Notes: generated by a model from the sequence alone, not told the origin. DNA of 64,000 nt from Erythrobacter fulvus (GCF_028595285.1 NZ_JAQQXQ010000004.1:186001-250000), one strand, 5' to 3'. Shown: positions 17,578 to 27,587, counted from the first letter of the stretch. Numbers and translations are program-made.

Positions 17578-17596
17578 GCGAATTATTCTCAATAAC
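17578..17596 (-). promoter_or_regulatory. Fur-box-like site before bfd
   Basis: The plus strand reads GCGAATTATTCTCAATAAC, matching the 19-bp classical Fur consensus at about 12-13 positions by eye. It lies 47 nt upstream of the bfd ATG. GCGAAT...TCAATA is shared with the site before the TonB receptor at 38115-38133. Confidence 0.55.
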
Positions 17597-17607
17597 AAGG
17601 AGGAAAA

Positions 17608-18903
17608 TTATTTCCTCAGCGGAAATACCTGCCGGTAGGTCAGGCAGCGCCACAGCCATTCGAGCGGTCCGTAGCGATAGCGCTCCAACCACGGCTTCGA
17701 CCACGCCAGCATGAGCACCCATGCCAATGCCACCACGATATAGAGCTGCGGGCGGTTCAATTCGCCGAACAGCCCCAGCGCCCAGCCCTGGAACACGAAC
17801 ATCATCAAGATCGAAGTACCGAGGTAATTGGTGAAGGCCGCCCGGCCTGCAGCGCGGATCCGTTCCCCCAGCCAACCGGTCGCGGACGGGGAATAGACGA
17901 CCAGCAATGCCGCCAGACCCAGCACCATCCAAAGCCGCGGCAAGGGGCTCCAGCCTACGAAAGCGGCGAGCGTGCCGTAATAGCTGAAACCGTCGGCGCG
18001 CATCGCCAGTCCGATCAACAAGTGCGCCAGCCCGCCGAGAATCACCGCTGCCCAGCCCCAGCGCAGCATCTTGCCGCGATCGAACCCCCCACTGAAAAAG
18101 CCCATCCGGTAGAGCGCCATGCCGAGCAACATCAACGGGAAGGTCTCGAATCCGAACAGCAGCGCATTGCCGAGCGGCTCGCTCCACTGCTCGGTCAGGC
18201 GGTGCATCACCAGCGTGGCGTAATCGCCCGATGCCAGTGCTGCGTTGGGTACCGCACTGTGGGCCAGGGTCTGTTCGATTGCGGCGATCATTTCAGCGCG
18301 GGCGCCTGCCAGCTCCGGGCTGTCTCCCAGCGGCGTTTGGACAATCGCCCACGGCGCGGTCATGGCGACGGCGTAGAAGATCACCCCGAGCATGTAACCG
18401 CCCAGTCCGACCGCCAGCTGCGTCTTCACGCGCCAACCGACACAGGCCAGCACGAGAAAGCCGAACAGCGCGTAATAGAACAGGATGTCGCCCGGCCAGA
18501 TGAAGAAGAAATGGATCATTCCGAAGATCATCAGAATGAACAGCCGCCAGGCCTGAAGCTTGCGGGTGGCACCCCGAGCCCAGGCTTTCTCCATGAACAG
18601 GTAGACACCCGCGCCGAACAACAGCGTGAACAGCCCGCGCATCTTTCCGTCGATCAGAATGAATTGCGCGATCCACATCCACCCGCCCGGATCGCCCGGA
18701 TCGACCTTGAAGGCGGCGGGGTACATGTAAGCGTCGAACGGCTGACCGAAGGCGACGATATTGGCGGAAAGAATGCCCATCACCGCCAACCCGCGGATGA
18801 AATCGAGCGTGTCGATCCGCTCGCCCGCAGCAACCGGAGCGACCGGCGCCTGATCGTCGCTGAAAACCGCCTGCGCCACGGGCGCGCTTACCGTATTGTC
18901 CAT
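17608..18903 (-). CDS. DUF418 domain membrane protein
   Basis: A 431-residue polytopic inner-membrane protein of the YeiB/DUF418 group, function unknown. The family opening RIDTLDFIRGLAVMGILSANI is at residues 29-50, about eight further helices follow, and the C-terminal DUF418 block has YLGTSILMMFVFQGWALGLFG and YRYGPLEWLWRCLTY. The ATG at 18903 is chosen; the first 28 residues are Ala/Pro-rich and variable. Its stop overlaps a 7-bp hairpin (17600-17617) that could terminate it, just before the bfd promoter region. Confidence 0.88.
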   Translation of the reverse strand: MDNTVSAPVAQAVFSDDQAPVAPVAAGERIDTLDFIRGLAVMGILSANIVAFGQPFDAYMYPAAFKVDPGDPGGWMWIAQFILIDGKMRGLFTLLFGAGVYLFMEKAWARGATRKLQAWRLFILMIFGMIHFFFIWPGDILFYYALFGFLVLACVGWRVKTQLAVGLGGYMLGVIFYAVAMTAPWAIVQTPLGDSPELAGARAEMIAAIEQTLAHSAVPNAALASGDYATLVMHRLTEQWSEPLGNALLFGFETFPLMLLGMALYRMGFFSGGFDRGKMLRWGWAAVILGGLAHLLIGLAMRADGFSYYGTLAAFVGWSPLPRLWMVLGLAALLVVYSPSATGWLGERIRAAGRAAFTNYLGTSILMMFVFQGWALGLFGELNRPQLYIVVALAWVLMLAWSKPWLERYRYGPLEWLWRCLTYRQVFPLRK

Positions 18904-18999
18904 GGCTGATCCCCCCGCCTGATTGCGCGGGCAGTCTAGCAAATCATAGCTTTATGGGAAGCGCACCTTGTCGGGGCGCGCAGGCGTTGGTGGATTGGC

Positions 19000-20007
19000 C
19001 TAACCCTGCCCCATGACCAGACAGGCCTGCCCTTGCCGCTTCAGGCTGGCGCAGGCACGCGCGGCATCGGCCTCGCTGGCGAATCCGGTCGCGAGCAAGC
19101 GGGTTAAGCGGCCGCTGGTGAGGAGGGTTTTCTCGGTTCCGGCAAGCACGGGATTTTCCGAAAGCTGCTTCCAGAGCCGGTCGGCATTGCCGGCGACGCC
19201 GAAGGCACCCAGTTGCACGCGCCATTTACCGCCGACCCGCAGGGGCCGCGAGGCACGCTCGGCAGGTGCAGGTACAGCTGCCGCAGCGGGAGCTTGTGCG
19301 ACGGCGACGCGCGCCGGAGCTGGCGAAGGCGCCGGTGCCGTAAACACCGCCGGCTGCGAAGCAACGGTTGCAGGTGCTGGCTGGCCCGCACCCAGTTCCG
19401 CAGCGGCTAGCTCGGCGGAACGCGCGGCTTGCGCCTCGCTCTCCAGCTTGCGGGCGAGGGATTGCGCCTGCTGGCGCTGCACCAGCGGAACATAAACGTC
19501 CATCTGCGCGAGAGCATCGCCCGCCTGCGGCAGCCCCTGCCCCTGCGCCAGAGTCATCAGCGCATAGGCACGAACCCAGTCGCGCGGGGCGTAATCGGCA
19601 TTGAAGTGCGATAGGCCCAGAACATATTGTGCGCGCGGATCGCCGCGATCGGCGGCAGCGCGAATCAGCGGCATTGCCTTTTCCTGTTCGCCTTCCTGGA
19701 ACAGCATCAGCCCGTAATTGTCGGCCGCCTTCACATGCCCGCGGCGCGAAGCTTCGTCATAAAGCTGGCGGGCGCGAGCACTGTCAGCCTCGACCCCGCG
19801 TCCGAGACGATAGGCCTGTGCGAGATTGAACAGGGCATCGGCATCGCCTTCAGCGGCCGGGCCTTGCCACTCGGCCACGGCGCGTACGAAGTCGCCTTCG
19901 GTCCAGGCATCAACCCCGGCCTTGACGTCGGCCAGCACCGGCCCGGCGGCCAGCGCCAGCAACGCCGCTCCTGCAGCCGCTTTCGTTCCTGCCAAATTCC
20001 AACCCAT
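19000..20007 (-). CDS. Sel1-repeat and SPOR-domain envelope protein
   Basis: A 335-residue exported protein. Residues 1-25 form a signal peptide (ALLALAAGPVLA). Residues 30-160 contain Sel1-like/TPR repeats (ADALFNLAQAYRLGRGVEADSARARQLYDEAS; AQYVLGLSHF). After an Ala/Pro-rich linker, residues 262-335 are a SPOR domain (WRVQLGAFGVAGNADRLWKQL...TRLLATGFASEADAARACASL), which binds denuded peptidoglycan at division sites. The ATG at 20007 starts the signal peptide. It is divergent from the ParA gene by 262 nt, and another SPOR protein lies on the far side of ParA. Confidence 0.85.
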   Translation of the reverse strand: MGWNLAGTKAAAGAALLALAAGPVLADVKAGVDAWTEGDFVRAVAEWQGPAAEGDADALFNLAQAYRLGRGVEADSARARQLYDEASRRGHVKAADNYGLMLFQEGEQEKAMPLIRAAADRGDPRAQYVLGLSHFNADYAPRDWVRAYALMTLAQGQGLPQAGDALAQMDVYVPLVQRQQAQSLARKLESEAQAARSAELAAAELGAGQPAPATVASQPAVFTAPAPSPAPARVAVAQAPAAAAVPAPAERASRPLRVGGKWRVQLGAFGVAGNADRLWKQLSENPVLAGTEKTLLTSGRLTRLLATGFASEADAARACASLKRQGQACLVMGQG

Positions 20008-20269
20008 AACGCGCCTCGCATCCCCATGCGGTTTCGGTGGCGCTTTCTTAAGCACAATAGGGTTAGCAAACCCTTGCCGCCCTGCCGGCACTTAATCCGC
20101 TGGGCAGAGGCGTTGATCCCGGCCGGTTCGGCGGTTGCCGCGAATTATGACAGCGTCACCCATGTTAACCCAAAATTAGGGGTATCCTGCGATCCCCTCC
20201 TTATCCAGCCGCAAGTCGGGGTCGCAATGGGGTGGCCCGCAGCGGAACAATACCAGGGGGACCCAGGCG

Positions 20270-20989
20270 TTGCGTGTACTCGCTTTGGCATCGCAGAAAG
20301 GCGGATCGGGCAAGACGACCCTGTCCGGACATCTCGCCGTTCAGGCCCAACGTGCGGGCGCTGGCCCGGTCGTGTTGATCGACATCGACCCGCAAGGCTC
20401 GCTGGCGGACTGGTGGAACGAGCGCGAGGCGGAATATCCCGCCTTCGCCCAGACCACGGTATCGCGGCTCGCCAATGACTTGCAGGTGCTGCGGCAGCAG
20501 GGCTTCAAGCTGGCCGTGATCGATACCCCGCCCGCAATCACCATGGCCATCCAGTCGGTGATCTCGGTCGCCGAACTCATCGTTGTGCCGACCCGCCCCA
20601 GTCCGCATGATCTGCGCGCCGTCGGCGCCACGGTCGACCTGTGCGAACGCGCGGGCAAGCCGCTGGTGTTCGTCGTCAACGCCGCCACACCGAAGGCCAA
20701 GATCACGTCGGAAGCCGCAGTCGCGCTGTCGCAGCACGGCACGGTCGCACCGATCACCCTGCATCACCGCACCGATTTCGCCGCGTCGATGATCGACGGA
20801 CGCACTGTGATGGAAGTCGATCCCGAAGGCCGCAGCGCCGCCGAGATCGGCGCGCTGTGGCGCTACATCGCGGACCGGCTCGAAAAGAATTTCCGCCGCA
20901 CCGTGTTCGCACCCACTCCCAATGGTGCGGCGCAGTTGGGCGGCGTGCAGCGTCCTGCCGGCGGCTTCGGTCGCCGGGTGGCGCAGTAA
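20270..20989 (+). CDS. ParA-family partition ATPase
   Basis: A 239-residue deviant Walker ATPase. The Walker A motif QKGGSGKTT starts at residue 9, with signature Lys10; Walker A' is LIDIDPQGSLADWW; VIDTPPAIT is the Walker B region. The short form without an N-terminal DNA-binding helix matches the ParF/type Ib group rather than chromosomal ParA of parABS. Start is a TTG at 20270, with AGGGGGA upstream; I see no better start. The next gene, 25 nt on, ends in a ribbon-helix-helix-like domain, the usual partner of ParF-type ATPases. Here the pair is on the chromosome among SPOR proteins, so the cargo may be an envelope or division component rather than a plasmid. Confidence 0.88.
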   Translation: MRVLALASQKGGSGKTTLSGHLAVQAQRAGAGPVVLIDIDPQGSLADWWNEREAEYPAFAQTTVSRLANDLQVLRQQGFKLAVIDTPPAITMAIQSVISVAELIVVPTRPSPHDLRAVGATVDLCERAGKPLVFVVNAATPKAKITSEAAVALSQHGTVAPITLHHRTDFAASMIDGRTVMEVDPEGRSAAEIGALWRYIADRLEKNFRRTVFAPTPNGAAQLGGVQRPAGGFGRRVAQ

Positions 20990-21013
20990 GCGCGGAAAAA
21001 GGGAACAAGGGCG

Positions 21014-21685
21014 ATGTCCGAACCCGGTTTTGCCTCGCTCGGCCCCACCTTGCTCGCGCGCAAGGGCGGCGCCAAGCCTGCCATGCGTCCGCAGCTTGCG
21101 CCGCTCGTCAATGACGAGGCGGAACTTGCCGCACTGGCAGACGAACAGCTCGAGGATCTCGGCTGGAACGACATGGGCTCTGACGAGCATGGCGAAAGCC
21201 ATGGCGAAATCAGTGCCGATGTGGTGCCGATCAATGCAGGCGTGGCCTCCCCAGACGGAGCAGCCTCGCACAGCCCGATAGTGCGCCGGCAGCAGCGCCG
21301 CCTCGAAGAGCGCGTGCTCGCGGACGCGGTTATGACGGGGCCGGAGGACGAGACCGACGAGCCGTTCGAAAGCTACGCGGACGACGGCGAATCGATTTAC
21401 GATCTTGATGCCGAAGAAGCCGGCAGGCCCGAATCGCAGGACAGCCCCGCCCCGGCAGCGAAGGCCGTGCCGGCCCAGGCTGCTGCGGTGCGCAAGCCAG
21501 CACGCAATAGCGAGCGCCGCGCCGCCTTCACGTTGAGGCTCGACTCCGAACGCCATCTCAAATTGCGCCTTGCCGCGACCATGCAGGGCGTCAGCGCGCA
21601 GGTGCTGCTCACCGAAGCGCTCGACCGGCTGCTGGAGGACTTCGACGATCTCGACGTCATCGCCGCCCACCTCAAGCGCCACTGA
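21014..21685 (+). CDS. Probable ParA partner, acidic linker plus C-terminal RHH-like domain
   Basis: I recognise only the end of this 223-residue protein: RRAAFTLRLDSERHLKLRLAATMQGVSAQVLLTEALDRLLEDF (about residues 168-210) has the beta-strand plus two helices of a ribbon-helix-helix DNA-binding or dimerisation fold. Residues 1-165 are low-complexity and acidic, probably disordered, with scattered basic patches (RRQQRRLEERVL). The first residues MSEPGFASLGPTLLARKGGAKPAM could be the segment that stimulates the ATPase, as the N terminus does in ParG. It is in an operon with parA (25 nt) and the next SPOR lipoprotein (57 nt). Function is inferred from the pairing. Confidence 0.7.
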   Translation: MSEPGFASLGPTLLARKGGAKPAMRPQLAPLVNDEAELAALADEQLEDLGWNDMGSDEHGESHGEISADVVPINAGVASPDGAASHSPIVRRQQRRLEERVLADAVMTGPEDETDEPFESYADDGESIYDLDAEEAGRPESQDSPAPAAKAVPAQAAAVRKPARNSERRAAFTLRLDSERHLKLRLAATMQGVSAQVLLTEALDRLLEDFDDLDVIAAHLKRH

Positions 21686-21741
21686 CACCAACGCAAGACG
21701 ACCGAAGCGAATCAGCAGGATCAAATCAGGGGACCAAGATC

Positions 21742-23097
21742 ATGGACCACAGCACCAAGACCGGCTTCACCGCACCGCGCCTCGCGCTGGCCGTTACCAC
21801 CGCGCTCGCCGGACTGGCGCTTGCCGGATGCAGCACTTCGGGGGCGCCCCGCGCCGACCTATCGTTCTCCGATGCGCAGACTGCGCTGGCGAAGGGGCAA
21901 ACCGACAAGGCAATTGCCCATGCCGAAGCTGCCGTGCTGGCCGAACCGCGCAACCCGGGCTACCGCGCACTGCTGGGTGCAGCCTATCTCGAGGCCGGAC
22001 GCTTCCAGTCGGCGGCAACCAGCTTTGGCGATGCACTGGATCTTGGCGATGAAGACCCGCGCACGGTGCTGAGCTTCGCGCTCGCCAAGACCGCGACGGG
22101 CGAAGGTCGTGCGGCGGTGCAGGTGCTGGACGAATATGCCCGTGTGATCGATCCGGCCGATCTCGGTCTTGCCTATGCGCTGGCCGGTCAGCCGGAGCGC
22201 GGCGTGCATGTGCTGGTCAATGCGGTGCGTGACAGCGCAGAGGCGACCCCCAAGCTGCGCCAGAACCTTGCCTACACCTATGCGCTCGCGGGCAACTGGC
22301 GCGCGGCGCGGGTCATGGCTGCGGAAGACGTGCCCGCCGATCAGCTCGATGCGCGCCTGACCGAATGGGCAACCATTGCCGCACCCGAACATTTCCAGCA
22401 ACGCGTCGCGGCAATGCTCGACGTGACGCCGCGCGTGGATGCGGGCCAGCCGCAGCGTCTGGCGCTGGCGAACTACCCGGCCGCCGCAGTGCTGGTGGCA
22501 GAATCGGCTGCGCAGGCCGAAGTGCCCGCGGTCGCACAAGCCGCGCCCGCACCGGTGGCGGCAGAAGCCGCGCCGACGGCGACCCCGAAGCCTAGCGTGG
22601 CTGAGGCTTTCGCCGCCCCGGCGCCTGCCGCAGCACCGGCTCCTGCCCGCACGGCCGCCGTGCGATTCGTCTCCAACCCGGTGGTGCAGAAGCTGCCGGA
22701 ACGCAGCGCAACCCCTGCGCCTCGCGTCGCCGCCGCCTCGCAGCGCCGCATGGCCGCCACTGCCGCCCCCGCACCTGTCGCGAGCGACAAGGCCGCCAAT
22801 ACCCATCTCGTCCAGCTTGGGGCCTATGACAGCAAGATCGAGGCCGAACGCGGCTGGACTGTGCTCAAGCGCAAGTTCCCGCAGCTGAAGGATCACGACG
22901 TCGTCATCACCGAAGCGGTGGTCGATGGTCGCACCTTCTGGCGCGTCGCAGCGGCGGGCTTCGGCCCGAAGAGCGCACGCAGCATGTGCGGCACCGTCAA
23001 GTCGAGCGGACGCGGCTGCTTCGCCTATGCCAAGGTGAACCCGCCCGCGGGCGCCGTCGACAGCGGCGTGCGCTTGGCAGCCAATACGCGCCGCTAA
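21742..23097 (+). CDS. TPR and SPOR-domain lipoprotein
   Basis: A 451-residue envelope protein. The lipobox LALAGC places the lipidated Cys near residue 32. TPR-like repeats cover about residues 45-220 (AQTALAKGQTDKAIAHAEAAV; YRALLGAAYLEAGRFQSAATSF), a long Ala/Pro linker follows, and residues 352-435 are a SPOR domain (HLVQLGAYDSKIEAERGWTVLKRKFP...FWRVAAAGFGPKSARSMC). It is third in the parA operon. By family knowledge SPOR lipoproteins bind septal peptidoglycan; a link to the ParA pair is inference from position. A terminator follows. Confidence 0.87.
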   Translation: MDHSTKTGFTAPRLALAVTTALAGLALAGCSTSGAPRADLSFSDAQTALAKGQTDKAIAHAEAAVLAEPRNPGYRALLGAAYLEAGRFQSAATSFGDALDLGDEDPRTVLSFALAKTATGEGRAAVQVLDEYARVIDPADLGLAYALAGQPERGVHVLVNAVRDSAEATPKLRQNLAYTYALAGNWRAARVMAAEDVPADQLDARLTEWATIAAPEHFQQRVAAMLDVTPRVDAGQPQRLALANYPAAAVLVAESAAQAEVPAVAQAAPAPVAAEAAPTATPKPSVAEAFAAPAPAAAPAPARTAAVRFVSNPVVQKLPERSATPAPRVAAASQRRMAATAAPAPVASDKAANTHLVQLGAYDSKIEAERGWTVLKRKFPQLKDHDVVITEAVVDGRTFWRVAAAGFGPKSARSMCGTVKSSGRGCFAYAKVNPPAGAVDSGVRLAANTRR

Positions 23098-23123
23098 CCC
23101 GTTTCATCCGACGAAAGAGATTG

Positions 23124-23157
23124 CTCCCGGACGGCCATCGCCTTCCGGGAGTTTTCT
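23124..23157 (+). terminator. Terminator of the parA operon
   Basis: CTCCCGGA / TCCGGGAG (8 bp, 12-nt loop) followed by TTTTCTT. The T-tract touches the stop codon of the convergent pyrC-like gene. Confidence 0.8.
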
Positions 23158-24392
23158 TATGCGCCGAGCTTGACCCCGCCCTTCCACAGGCCGAGCACGC
23201 GCCCTTGCGCGCCCTGACGATCGAACGGGGTGTTGTCGGCGGTGGCTTCCATCTTGCGGCGATCAATTATCCACGGCGCATCCGGGTCGATCAACGCGAT
23301 GTCGGCCTCCAGTCCTTCAGCCAGTTCGCCGGCCGGCACGCCAAGCAGGCGTGCAGGGTTACGGGCGACCAGATCGAAGGCGCGGGACGTATCGATTACG
23401 CCGTCGCGAACCAGATTGAGAATCATCGCCAGCAGGGTTTCGGCCCCCGCCATGCCCGGTGCGGCATCGGCAAACGGCAGGCGCTTGTCTTCCGGCCCGC
23501 GCGGATCGTGGCCGCTGGCAATCACGTCCACCGTACCGTCGGCGATCGCGGCCCGCGCTGCCTGACGGTCCTCCTCGCTGCGCAAGGGCGGGGAGAGACG
23601 GAAAAAGGTGCGGTAATCGACGGTCGCGAGGTCCGACAGCATGAAATGGGCAGGCGTAATCCCGCATGTCACCGCCACTCCGCGGGCCTTGGCTGCCCGG
23701 ACCAGTTCAAAGCCCTGCGCCGTCGTCACCTGCCGGAAATGAAGCTTCGCCCCCGCCAGTTCCGCCAAAGCAATATCGCGTGCAATCGCCAGATCTTCGG
23801 CTTCCGCGGGAGCGGAGGGCAGGCCCAGCCGTGTCGCAATCTCGCCTGCGGTTGCCACCGCGCTGCCTGCCAGACCGGCATCCTCGGCATGGGTCACAAC
23901 CACCAGATCGAGCATCGCGGCATATTGCAGCAGCCGCAGCATCACCCCCGAATCCGCGATCCAGCGCCGCCCGGTGGCAATCCCGCGCGCACCCGCCTGC
24001 TGCATAAGCGCGAGTTCAGCCAGCTCCGTACCTTCGAGCCCGCGTGTCGCAGCCGCGAGCGGGTGGACCCACAGATCGGGCTTCCCGCTCTTGGCGATAA
24101 AGCCGACCCGGCTCGGCAGATCGAGCGGGGGTGACTGGTCGGGCATCAGCGCCGCGCGCGTGATCCCGCCGAAATGGAACGCGGGCTTGTCGACAGCAAA
24201 CACGCCCAGATCGACCAGCCCCGGCGCGACCAACTTGCCGCGTGCGTCGATCACCTCGTCGCCGTCCAACGCCCGCGCATCAGCGCCGATTGCGGCGATA
24301 GTCCCGTCCACGCAGCGAATCGCACCCGGCACCACGCCTTGCGAGGTCACCAGCTGCGCGTTGATGATGGTGAAAGGCCGCGCCTGCTTCAT
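23157..24392 (-). CDS. Catalytically inactive dihydroorotase-like subunit (PyrC'/PyrX)
   Basis: A 411-residue amidohydrolase-fold protein coupled to pyrB. It has the DHOase layout, but the metal-binding DxHxH after PGLV reads DLGVF at residues 61-65 (both His lost), and the catalytic TDHAPH block reads SGHDPR. Such proteins are known as PyrC', a structural partner needed by some aspartate transcarbamoylases (for example Pseudomonas), while the true PyrC is encoded elsewhere. Its ATG overlaps the pyrB stop by four bases (ATGA). Automatic tools would probably call it pyrC. Confidence 0.9.
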   Translation of the reverse strand: MKQARPFTIINAQLVTSQGVVPGAIRCVDGTIAAIGADARALDGDEVIDARGKLVAPGLVDLGVFAVDKPAFHFGGITRAALMPDQSPPLDLPSRVGFIAKSGKPDLWVHPLAAATRGLEGTELAELALMQQAGARGIATGRRWIADSGVMLRLLQYAAMLDLVVVTHAEDAGLAGSAVATAGEIATRLGLPSAPAEAEDLAIARDIALAELAGAKLHFRQVTTAQGFELVRAAKARGVAVTCGITPAHFMLSDLATVDYRTFFRLSPPLRSEEDRQAARAAIADGTVDVIASGHDPRGPEDKRLPFADAAPGMAGAETLLAMILNLVRDGVIDTSRAFDLVARNPARLLGVPAGELAEGLEADIALIDPDAPWIIDRRKMEATADNTPFDRQGAQGRVLGLWKGGVKLGA

Positions 24393-25405
24393 GCCCAGCC
24401 CTCCACGCCCCGCGCCTCGCGCGTCAGGATATCAAGGCAGGCCATGCGGATCGCCACGCCCATCTCCACCTGACGGGTAATCAGCGAACGGCCCGCCATG
24501 TCCGCCACTTCGCTGTCGATCTCCACCCCCCGATTCATCGGCCCGGGATGCATTACCAGCGCATCGGGCCGGGCAAGCGCCAGCCGATCCGTCGTCAGAC
24601 CGTAGAGATGGCGATATTCGCGCGCCGAGGGAATGAACTGCCCGCTCATCCGTTCGGATTGGAGCCGCAGCATCATCACCACATCCGCCCCTTCGAGCGC
24701 CGCGTCGAAGCGGTGGAACACGCTCACGCCCATCGCCTCGACCCCGGCAGGCATCAGCGCAGGCGGCGCGCAGACCCGCACGTTCGCCCCCAGCACGGTC
24801 AGGCACAGGATATTGGAACGCGCAACGCGGCTGTGCAGGATGTCGCCGCAGATCACCACGTTGAGGCCGGTGAAATCCTCCGCGTTCTCCCCGCGCTCGC
24901 GCAAGGCATGGCGCAAGGTTAGCGCATCTAGCAACGCCTGCGTCGGGTGTTCATGCTGGCCGTCACCGGCATTGAGCACCGGACAATCGACTTTGTCGGC
25001 AATCAGCCCGGTCGCCCCCGAAGATCCGTGCCGGATCACAATCGCGTCGGCGCGCATCGCATTAAGGGTGATGGCGGTGTCGATCAGCGTCTCGCCCTTC
25101 TTCACCGAGCTTTGCGCCGCGTGCATGTTGACCACGTCGGCCCCCAACCGCTTGCCCGCGATCTCGAAGGACAGCAGCGTGCGCGTCGAATTCTCGAAGA
25201 AGGCGTTGATGATGGTCAGGCCCGACAAAAGGTCGGTATGCTTGCTGCGCTGACGGTTGAGCTGAACCCATTGTTCGGCTTCGTGCAGGAGATAGAGAAC
25301 CTCGTGCCGTTCAAGTTGGCCAATGCCGGTCAGATCGCGGTGGGGAAAGGCCATGCGCCCTGCCGGAAAACGCCCTGTCGGCGCTGGATGTTCGCTCGCA
25401 CTCAT
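24389..25405 (-). CDS. pyrB: Aspartate carbamoyltransferase catalytic subunit
   Basis: Makes N-carbamoyl-aspartate, the first committed pyrimidine step. The 338-residue protein has the carbamoyl-phosphate site [13 protein letters not shown] near residue 79, the [11 protein letters not shown] motif near residue 158 and the aspartate-domain LRLQSERM loop. [11 protein letters not shown] is the chosen start at 25405; the long upstream extension of the frame is not conserved-looking and would run into the sppA promoter. It is translationally coupled to the pyrC-like gene and divergent from sppA (108 nt). Confidence 0.96.
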   Translation of the reverse strand: MSASEHPAPTGRFPAGRMAFPHRDLTGIGQLERHEVLYLLHEAEQWVQLNRQRSKHTDLLSGLTIINAFFENSTRTLLSFEIAGKRLGADVVNMHAAQSSVKKGETLIDTAITLNAMRADAIVIRHGSSGATGLIADKVDCPVLNAGDGQHEHPTQALLDALTLRHALRERGENAEDFTGLNVVICGDILHSRVARSNILCLTVLGANVRVCAPPALMPAGVEAMGVSVFHRFDAALEGADVVMMLRLQSERMSGQFIPSAREYRHLYGLTTDRLALARPDALVMHPGPMNRGVEIDSEVADMAGRSLITRQVEMGVAIRMACLDILTREARGVEGWA

Positions 25406-25513
25406 TAAAGCAATGCCCTTAGTCGAGCGCCATGCGCTGCTCAACCCGGTTTCCCATGGAAGTTGCCGTGCAAACCCCCTAGATCGGCAGAACTGACGAA
25501 AAAGGGGCATTTG

Positions 25514-27406
25514 ATGAGTTTTGTCGGCAAGGTCTGGAAGGTTCTGGTCGGGGTCAAGGATGCCCTGGTGCTGCTGTTCATGCTGCTGTTCTTTGTGGCG
25601 CTGTTCGGCATCCTGTCGGCCCGCCCCAGCCCCGGTCAGGTGCGCGAAGGCGCCTTGCTGATCGACCTGTCGGGCTTCGTGGTGGAAGAAAAATCGGTCA
25701 TCGACCCGCTTACTGCGCTGCTGAGCCGCTCTGCGCCGATCGAGGAATACCGCGCCCGCGACATCGTGCGCGCACTGGATGCCGCTGCAACCGACGAACG
25801 GATCAAGGCGGTGGTGATCGACATGACCACCTTCATGGGCGGCGGGCAGGTCCACCTGACCGAAATCGGCGAGGCAATGGACCGGGTCCGCGCCGCAAAG
25901 AAACCGGTGCTGACCTTTGCGCTCGGCTATGCCGACGATCACATGTTGCTAGCCTCGCACGCCAGCGAGGTCTGGCTCGATCCGCAGGGCGCGGCACTGG
26001 TGACCGGTCCGGGTGGCAGCTTCCTCTATTTTGCGGACCTGCTGCAAAAACTCGGCGTGAATGCGCGGGTCTATCGCGTCGGCGAATACAAGTCGGCGAC
26101 CGAACCCTATGTCCGCAACTCGATGTCGCCCGAGGCGCGCGAGAATATCGGCGGAGTCTACGGCGCGCTGTGGGAGGAATGGCAGGCCAAAGTCAAGAAG
26201 GCCCGCCCCAAGGCCGATCTGGCACTGGTAACAGGCGATACAGCAGGCTGGATCGCATCGGGCAACGGCGACCTTGCTGACGCCGCGCTCAAGGCCGGAC
26301 TGGTCGACAAGCTTGGCGACCGCACGCAGTTCGGGACGCGGGTGGCAGAAATTGTGGGCAAGGATAGCTGGAACAAAAAGCCCGGCGCCTTCGCGGCAAG
26401 CGAACTTACCCCCTTTCTGGCCGATATAGGCCCCGAGCGGGACGGCAAGAAGATCGGCGTCGTCACCATCGCGGGTGAAATCGTCGATGGCGAGGCCGGT
26501 CCCGGCACTGCCGGCGGCAAGCGGATCGCAGACCTGCTCGACGGGGCGCTCGACGATGATCTGGCGGCGCTGGTGGTGCGGGTCGATTCGCCCGGCGGTT
26601 CGGCCACCGCTTCCGAAGAGATCCGCCGCGCGATCCAGCGCTACCGCGACCGCAATATCCCGGTGGCGGTGTCCTTCGCCAATGTCGCGGCGAGCGGCGG
26701 CTACTGGGTAGCCACCTCCAGCGACCGGATCTTCGCACAGCCCGAAACCATCACCGGTTCGATCGGGGTGTTCGCTGTCCTGCCGAGTTTCGAACGGGCA
26801 GCGGCGAAGATCGGCCTCAACTCTGATGGCTATCGCACCACGCCGCTGGCCGGCCAGCCCGATATCGTTGGCGGCTTCTCGCCCGAGATCGATGCCGTGC
26901 TGCAGGCAGGCGTGGCATCGACCTACCGCGACTTCCTTGCGCGGGTTTCCAAAGCGCGCGGCCTCAGCGTGGAGAAGGTCGACGCCATCGGACAGGGCCG
27001 GGTTTGGGACGGCGGCACAGCGCGCCAGAACGGGCTGGTCGACCAGTTCGGCGGGTTGGAGGATGCACTGGCCTGGGCTGCCGGCAAGGCAGGACTCGAA
27101 CAGGGCAAATGGCATCCGGTGTTCCTCGGCGCCGAGACGGATAATTACGATCCGTTGATACGCCGCCTGTTGACCAACGCAGTTGCACCGGCGAGCGCGC
27201 TGCCTGCCCGAGACGGTTTTGCCCTCGTCGCCCGCCGCCAGAACGAACTCTCTGTGCGCCTAGCCCGCGATGTCGAACGACTGACGGGTGTCACGGGCGT
27301 GCAGGCCTTCTGCCTCGAATGTCCGGGACGGCCGGTCGCACCCGCGTCGCGCACCGAAGGACCGAGCGGCTTGGCTGCATTGGCAAAGCTGCTGCTCGCG
27401 GACTGA
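25514..27406 (+). CDS. sppA: Signal peptide peptidase SppA, 67-kDa type
   Basis: A 630-residue membrane-bound serine protease that clears cleaved signal peptides. One N-terminal membrane helix (about residues 14-36) precedes two tandem S49 domains. The general-base Lys is in [16 protein letters not shown] in the first half and the nucleophile Ser in [15 protein letters not shown] in the second, the arrangement of the long enterobacterial-type SppA. The ATG at 25514 with AAAAAGGGG upstream is the start. It is followed 107 nt on by tRNA-Val. Confidence 0.93.
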   Translation: MSFVGKVWKVLVGVKDALVLLFMLLFFVALFGILSARPSPGQVREGALLIDLSGFVVEEKSVIDPLTALLSRSAPIEEYRARDIVRALDAAATDERIKAVVIDMTTFMGGGQVHLTEIGEAMDRVRAAKKPVLTFALGYADDHMLLASHASEVWLDPQGAALVTGPGGSFLYFADLLQKLGVNARVYRVGEYKSATEPYVRNSMSPEARENIGGVYGALWEEWQAKVKKARPKADLALVTGDTAGWIASGNGDLADAALKAGLVDKLGDRTQFGTRVAEIVGKDSWNKKPGAFAASELTPFLADIGPERDGKKIGVVTIAGEIVDGEAGPGTAGGKRIADLLDGALDDDLAALVVRVDSPGGSATASEEIRRAIQRYRDRNIPVAVSFANVAASGGYWVATSSDRIFAQPETITGSIGVFAVLPSFERAAAKIGLNSDGYRTTPLAGQPDIVGGFSPEIDAVLQAGVASTYRDFLARVSKARGLSVEKVDAIGQGRVWDGGTARQNGLVDQFGGLEDALAWAAGKAGLEQGKWHPVFLGAETDNYDPLIRRLLTNAVAPASALPARDGFALVARRQNELSVRLARDVERLTGVTGVQAFCLECPGRPVAPASRTEGPSGLAALAKLLLAD

Positions 27407-27512
27407 GCGGGTACGGCAAAAAGTCGGAACGCCGGGCGCTACCAGTGCTTGCCAAGCGCCGACGGGCACAGTAAAGGCGCGCCCCTGTCCGGGCCGCACG
27501 GCCTAAACGGAC

Positions 27513-27587
27513 GGGCGCGTAGCTCAGCGGTAGAGCACACCCTTCACACGGGTGGGGTCACAGGTTCAATCCCTGTCGCGCCCACCA
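27513..27587 (+). tRNA. tRNA-Val (anticodon CAC)
   Basis: The 75-nt sequence folds fully: acceptor GGGCGCG / CGCGCCC, D-arm GCTCAGCGGTAGAGC, anticodon loop TTCACAC (CAC), T-arm CAGGTTCAATCCCTG, encoded CCA. It marks the left edge of an AT-richer islet with an insertion sequence. Confidence 0.95.

Noticed and set aside
20201-21724. 507-codon open frame on the minus strand across parA and its partner
   Set aside because: It is antisense to two genes with clear motifs (Walker A, RHH-like end), has no recognisable domain, and long antisense frames are expected at this GC content.
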